Source: an uncultured Porphyromonadaceae bacterium
Lineage (GTDB): Bacteria; Bacteroidota; Bacteroidia; Bacteroidales; Muribaculaceae
Direction of reading: 5' to 3'
Length of the DNA: 5,979 bases
NCBI GenBank assembly: GCA_947175225.1
Contig: CAMWLX010000227.1
Span: 1-5,979 of the forward strand
Below, in pieces: positions 5,107-5,979 of the stretch. The position numbers were made by a program, and so were the translations under genes. The notes beneath the pieces are model-generated. The model was not told the origin of the DNA. It saw only the letters and a list, made by a program, of their open reading frames with translations, and did not search any database. How positions within the stretch are numbered: the stretch's first letter is position 1; every line of letters starts with the position of its first letter.

Positions 5107-5850
5107 ATGTGTAAAGATAAACTCAGAAAGAATCTCTCTTTCGATGAATTTATTACTCTTGCCAATCGACAGCCAGATACTAATCCATATAGGGAAAGGT
5201 ACTATTATCGACTTGAGATGACAGAATTGGGTAAAGGTCCACACTCTTACCCTATATTTCATGTCGGACCGACTCACATCGTCGATTTCCCAACTTATGA
5301 AAGTGCGGAATATTATATGAAGACTCATTATTTGCCCTCTATGAGTATATATCGCTGCCGAATCACTCAAATACCACTTGATATTGATGAGATGGGACGT
5401 GGAGCACAGTGGCTATATGATGGAGAGGGCAATCTCATAGATTGTACAATAGTTCATAAAGGTGGTTCGCCCGAGGAGACTCATTACTTTGGACGAGAAT
5501 TGGCGAAACAACGATTTATACCTATGGATATCGCCGAGCTACTGCAGGGTGAGGAAGTGAAGCTTGTTCAAATTGCCTCAGTCATGCGTACTCCATATGA
5601 ATGCTGGAATATCTACTGGGATTCCCAGAATGTATATAACTTGGATTACAAAGCGGACAGTTACGGGATACTGGTTGATGATACTGGCTCATTGGAGTAT
5701 GCATTAGCAACGGCATTAATGAAACCGAGATTCTGCATTCCTCCGGACATATGTGATACAATAAATGCGCGATTCGACACTATGTTGATGAGTGCATTTA
5801 GAGGAGAAAATCCAACGGTGAGTGCATATCGTATCAGCGATAGAATGTGA
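5107..5850 (+). CDS. Protein of unknown function (247 aa), co-transcribed with rtcB
   Basis: The gene starts 10 bases after the rtcB stop, with a tiny ATG-ACA-TAA frame in the gap, so it is almost certainly in the same operon. The protein has no signal peptide or membrane segment. An N-terminal helix (SFDEFITLANRQ, 11-22) leads into a mainly beta protein rich in Tyr, with YYYRLEMTEL (32-41), YRCRITQIPL (82-91), QWLYDGEGNLID (101-112) and FGRELAKQRFIPMDIAELLQGEEVKLVQIASV (128-159). The last part resembles the 'GR...RF..GDi.Ev..g..V.L..V' pattern of uncharacterised Bacteroidales proteins. DSYGILVDD (184-192) and FCIPPDI (209-215) follow. It has no GGQ motif, so it is not the release factor PrfH that accompanies some RtcB paralogues. 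Its position makes an RtcB partner, substrate recogniser or regulator plausible, but this is inferred from context only. Confidence 0.82.
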   Translation: MCKDKLRKNLSFDEFITLANRQPDTNPYRERYYYRLEMTELGKGPHSYPIFHVGPTHIVDFPTYESAEYYMKTHYLPSMSIYRCRITQIPLDIDEMGRGAQWLYDGEGNLIDCTIVHKGGSPEETHYFGRELAKQRFIPMDIAELLQGEEVKLVQIASVMRTPYECWNIYWDSQNVYNLDYKADSYGILVDDTGSLEYALATALMKPRFCIPPDICDTINARFDTMLMSAFRGENPTVSAYRISDRM

Positions 5851-5864
5851 ACAACATACGGTGT

Positions 5865-5910
5865 AATAATGATAAATTATTCATTATTTGTGTCGTCAAT
5901 TGACAAATAA
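5865..5910 (+). terminator. Two overlapping AT-rich stem-loops after the operon (terminator or regulatory candidate)
   Basis: AATAATGA (5865-5872) pairs perfectly with TCATTATT (5881-5888), and TTATTTGT (5884-5891) pairs perfectly with ACAAATAA (5903-5910). The two share 5884-5888, so only one can form at a time. They lie 15 bases after the last gene of the rtcB operon, where transcription should end. The stems are nearly all A-T and lack a T-run, so they would be weak. In DNA they could instead be protein-binding sites for the next promoter. Confidence 0.33.
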
Positions 5911-5926
5911 CTTGAAAGATGTAGCA

Positions 5927-5935
5927 TAAATTTTG
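5927..5935 (+). promoter_or_regulatory. Degenerate -7-like promoter pointing out of the window
   Basis: TAAATTTTG resembles the TAnnTTTG element but with one extra base between TA and TTTG. An ATTG lies at 5899-5902, 24 bases upstream, slightly too far for a normal -33 element. A gene starting just beyond the window would be served by it. The same TAGCATAAA 9-mer seen at 5922-5930 recurs at 5966-5974. Support is weak. Confidence 0.25.
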
Positions 5936-5979
5936 TATAACCAATTAACAACCAACATAATGTTTTAGCATAAAAAAAA

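Noticed and set aside
5080..5370. Open frame of 96 codons on the minus strand
   Set aside because: It is antisense to the 247-aa gene and spans the rtcB junction, with no supporting signal.
5107..5850. Possibility that the rtcB-linked gene is the release factor PrfH
   Set aside because: There is no GGQ motif; only an unrelated KGG occurs, and the length and sequence pattern do not fit a release factor.
5971..5979. A-run at the window end as a terminator tail or poly-A signal
   Set aside because: No stem precedes it, and it is more likely the A-rich leader of a gene beyond the window.

Overview
The window looks like a chromosomal accessory segment of a Bacteroidales bacterium (Bacteroides, Prevotella or Muribaculaceae type). 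The main evidence is five copies of the Bacteroidetes -7 promoter element TAnnTTTG, each followed by C, placed 25 to 150 bases in front of plausible starts. Clear Shine-Dalgarno sequences are absent and the base composition is moderately AT-rich. No integrase, transposase, tRNA, rRNA or CRISPR array was seen, so mobility is suggested only by the gene content.

Left part (1-1837): the tail of an unidentified + strand gene converges on a 502-residue minus-strand protein. That protein is a tandem of an N-terminal eukaryotic-like protein kinase domain and a C-terminal pseudokinase domain, which keeps the VAIK lysine and alpha-C glutamate but has lost the catalytic-loop and DFG aspartates. A 189-base divergent promoter region, with a -7 box on each strand and a 17-base palindrome, separates it from the next gene.

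Middle part (1838-3447): first comes a secreted 227-residue cysteine-motif protein. A 55-residue charged protein overlaps its stop by one base (TAATG). Next is a 61-residue small protein with its own promoter, followed by a strong hairpin. A new promoter then drives a roughly 140-base leader with several hairpins in front of a 67-residue basic protein. None of these has a function I can assign with confidence.

Right part (3448-5979): a fourth + strand promoter precedes a probable three-gene operon. It encodes a 96-residue acidic protein with a C-terminal membrane anchor, a complete RtcB-type RNA ligase with all six metal/GMP ligands, and a 247-residue protein of unknown family starting 10 bases after rtcB. 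The operon is followed by AT-rich inverted repeats and a possible weak promoter pointing out of the window.

Working together: the only biochemically readable activities are protein phosphorylation (kinase plus pseudokinase) and RNA 3'-phosphate/5'-OH ligation (RtcB). RtcB paired with a membrane-anchored small protein and an unknown partner suggests a dedicated RNA-repair module, perhaps answering tRNA or rRNA cleavage during phage or toxin attack. That role, and any link to the kinase, is inference.
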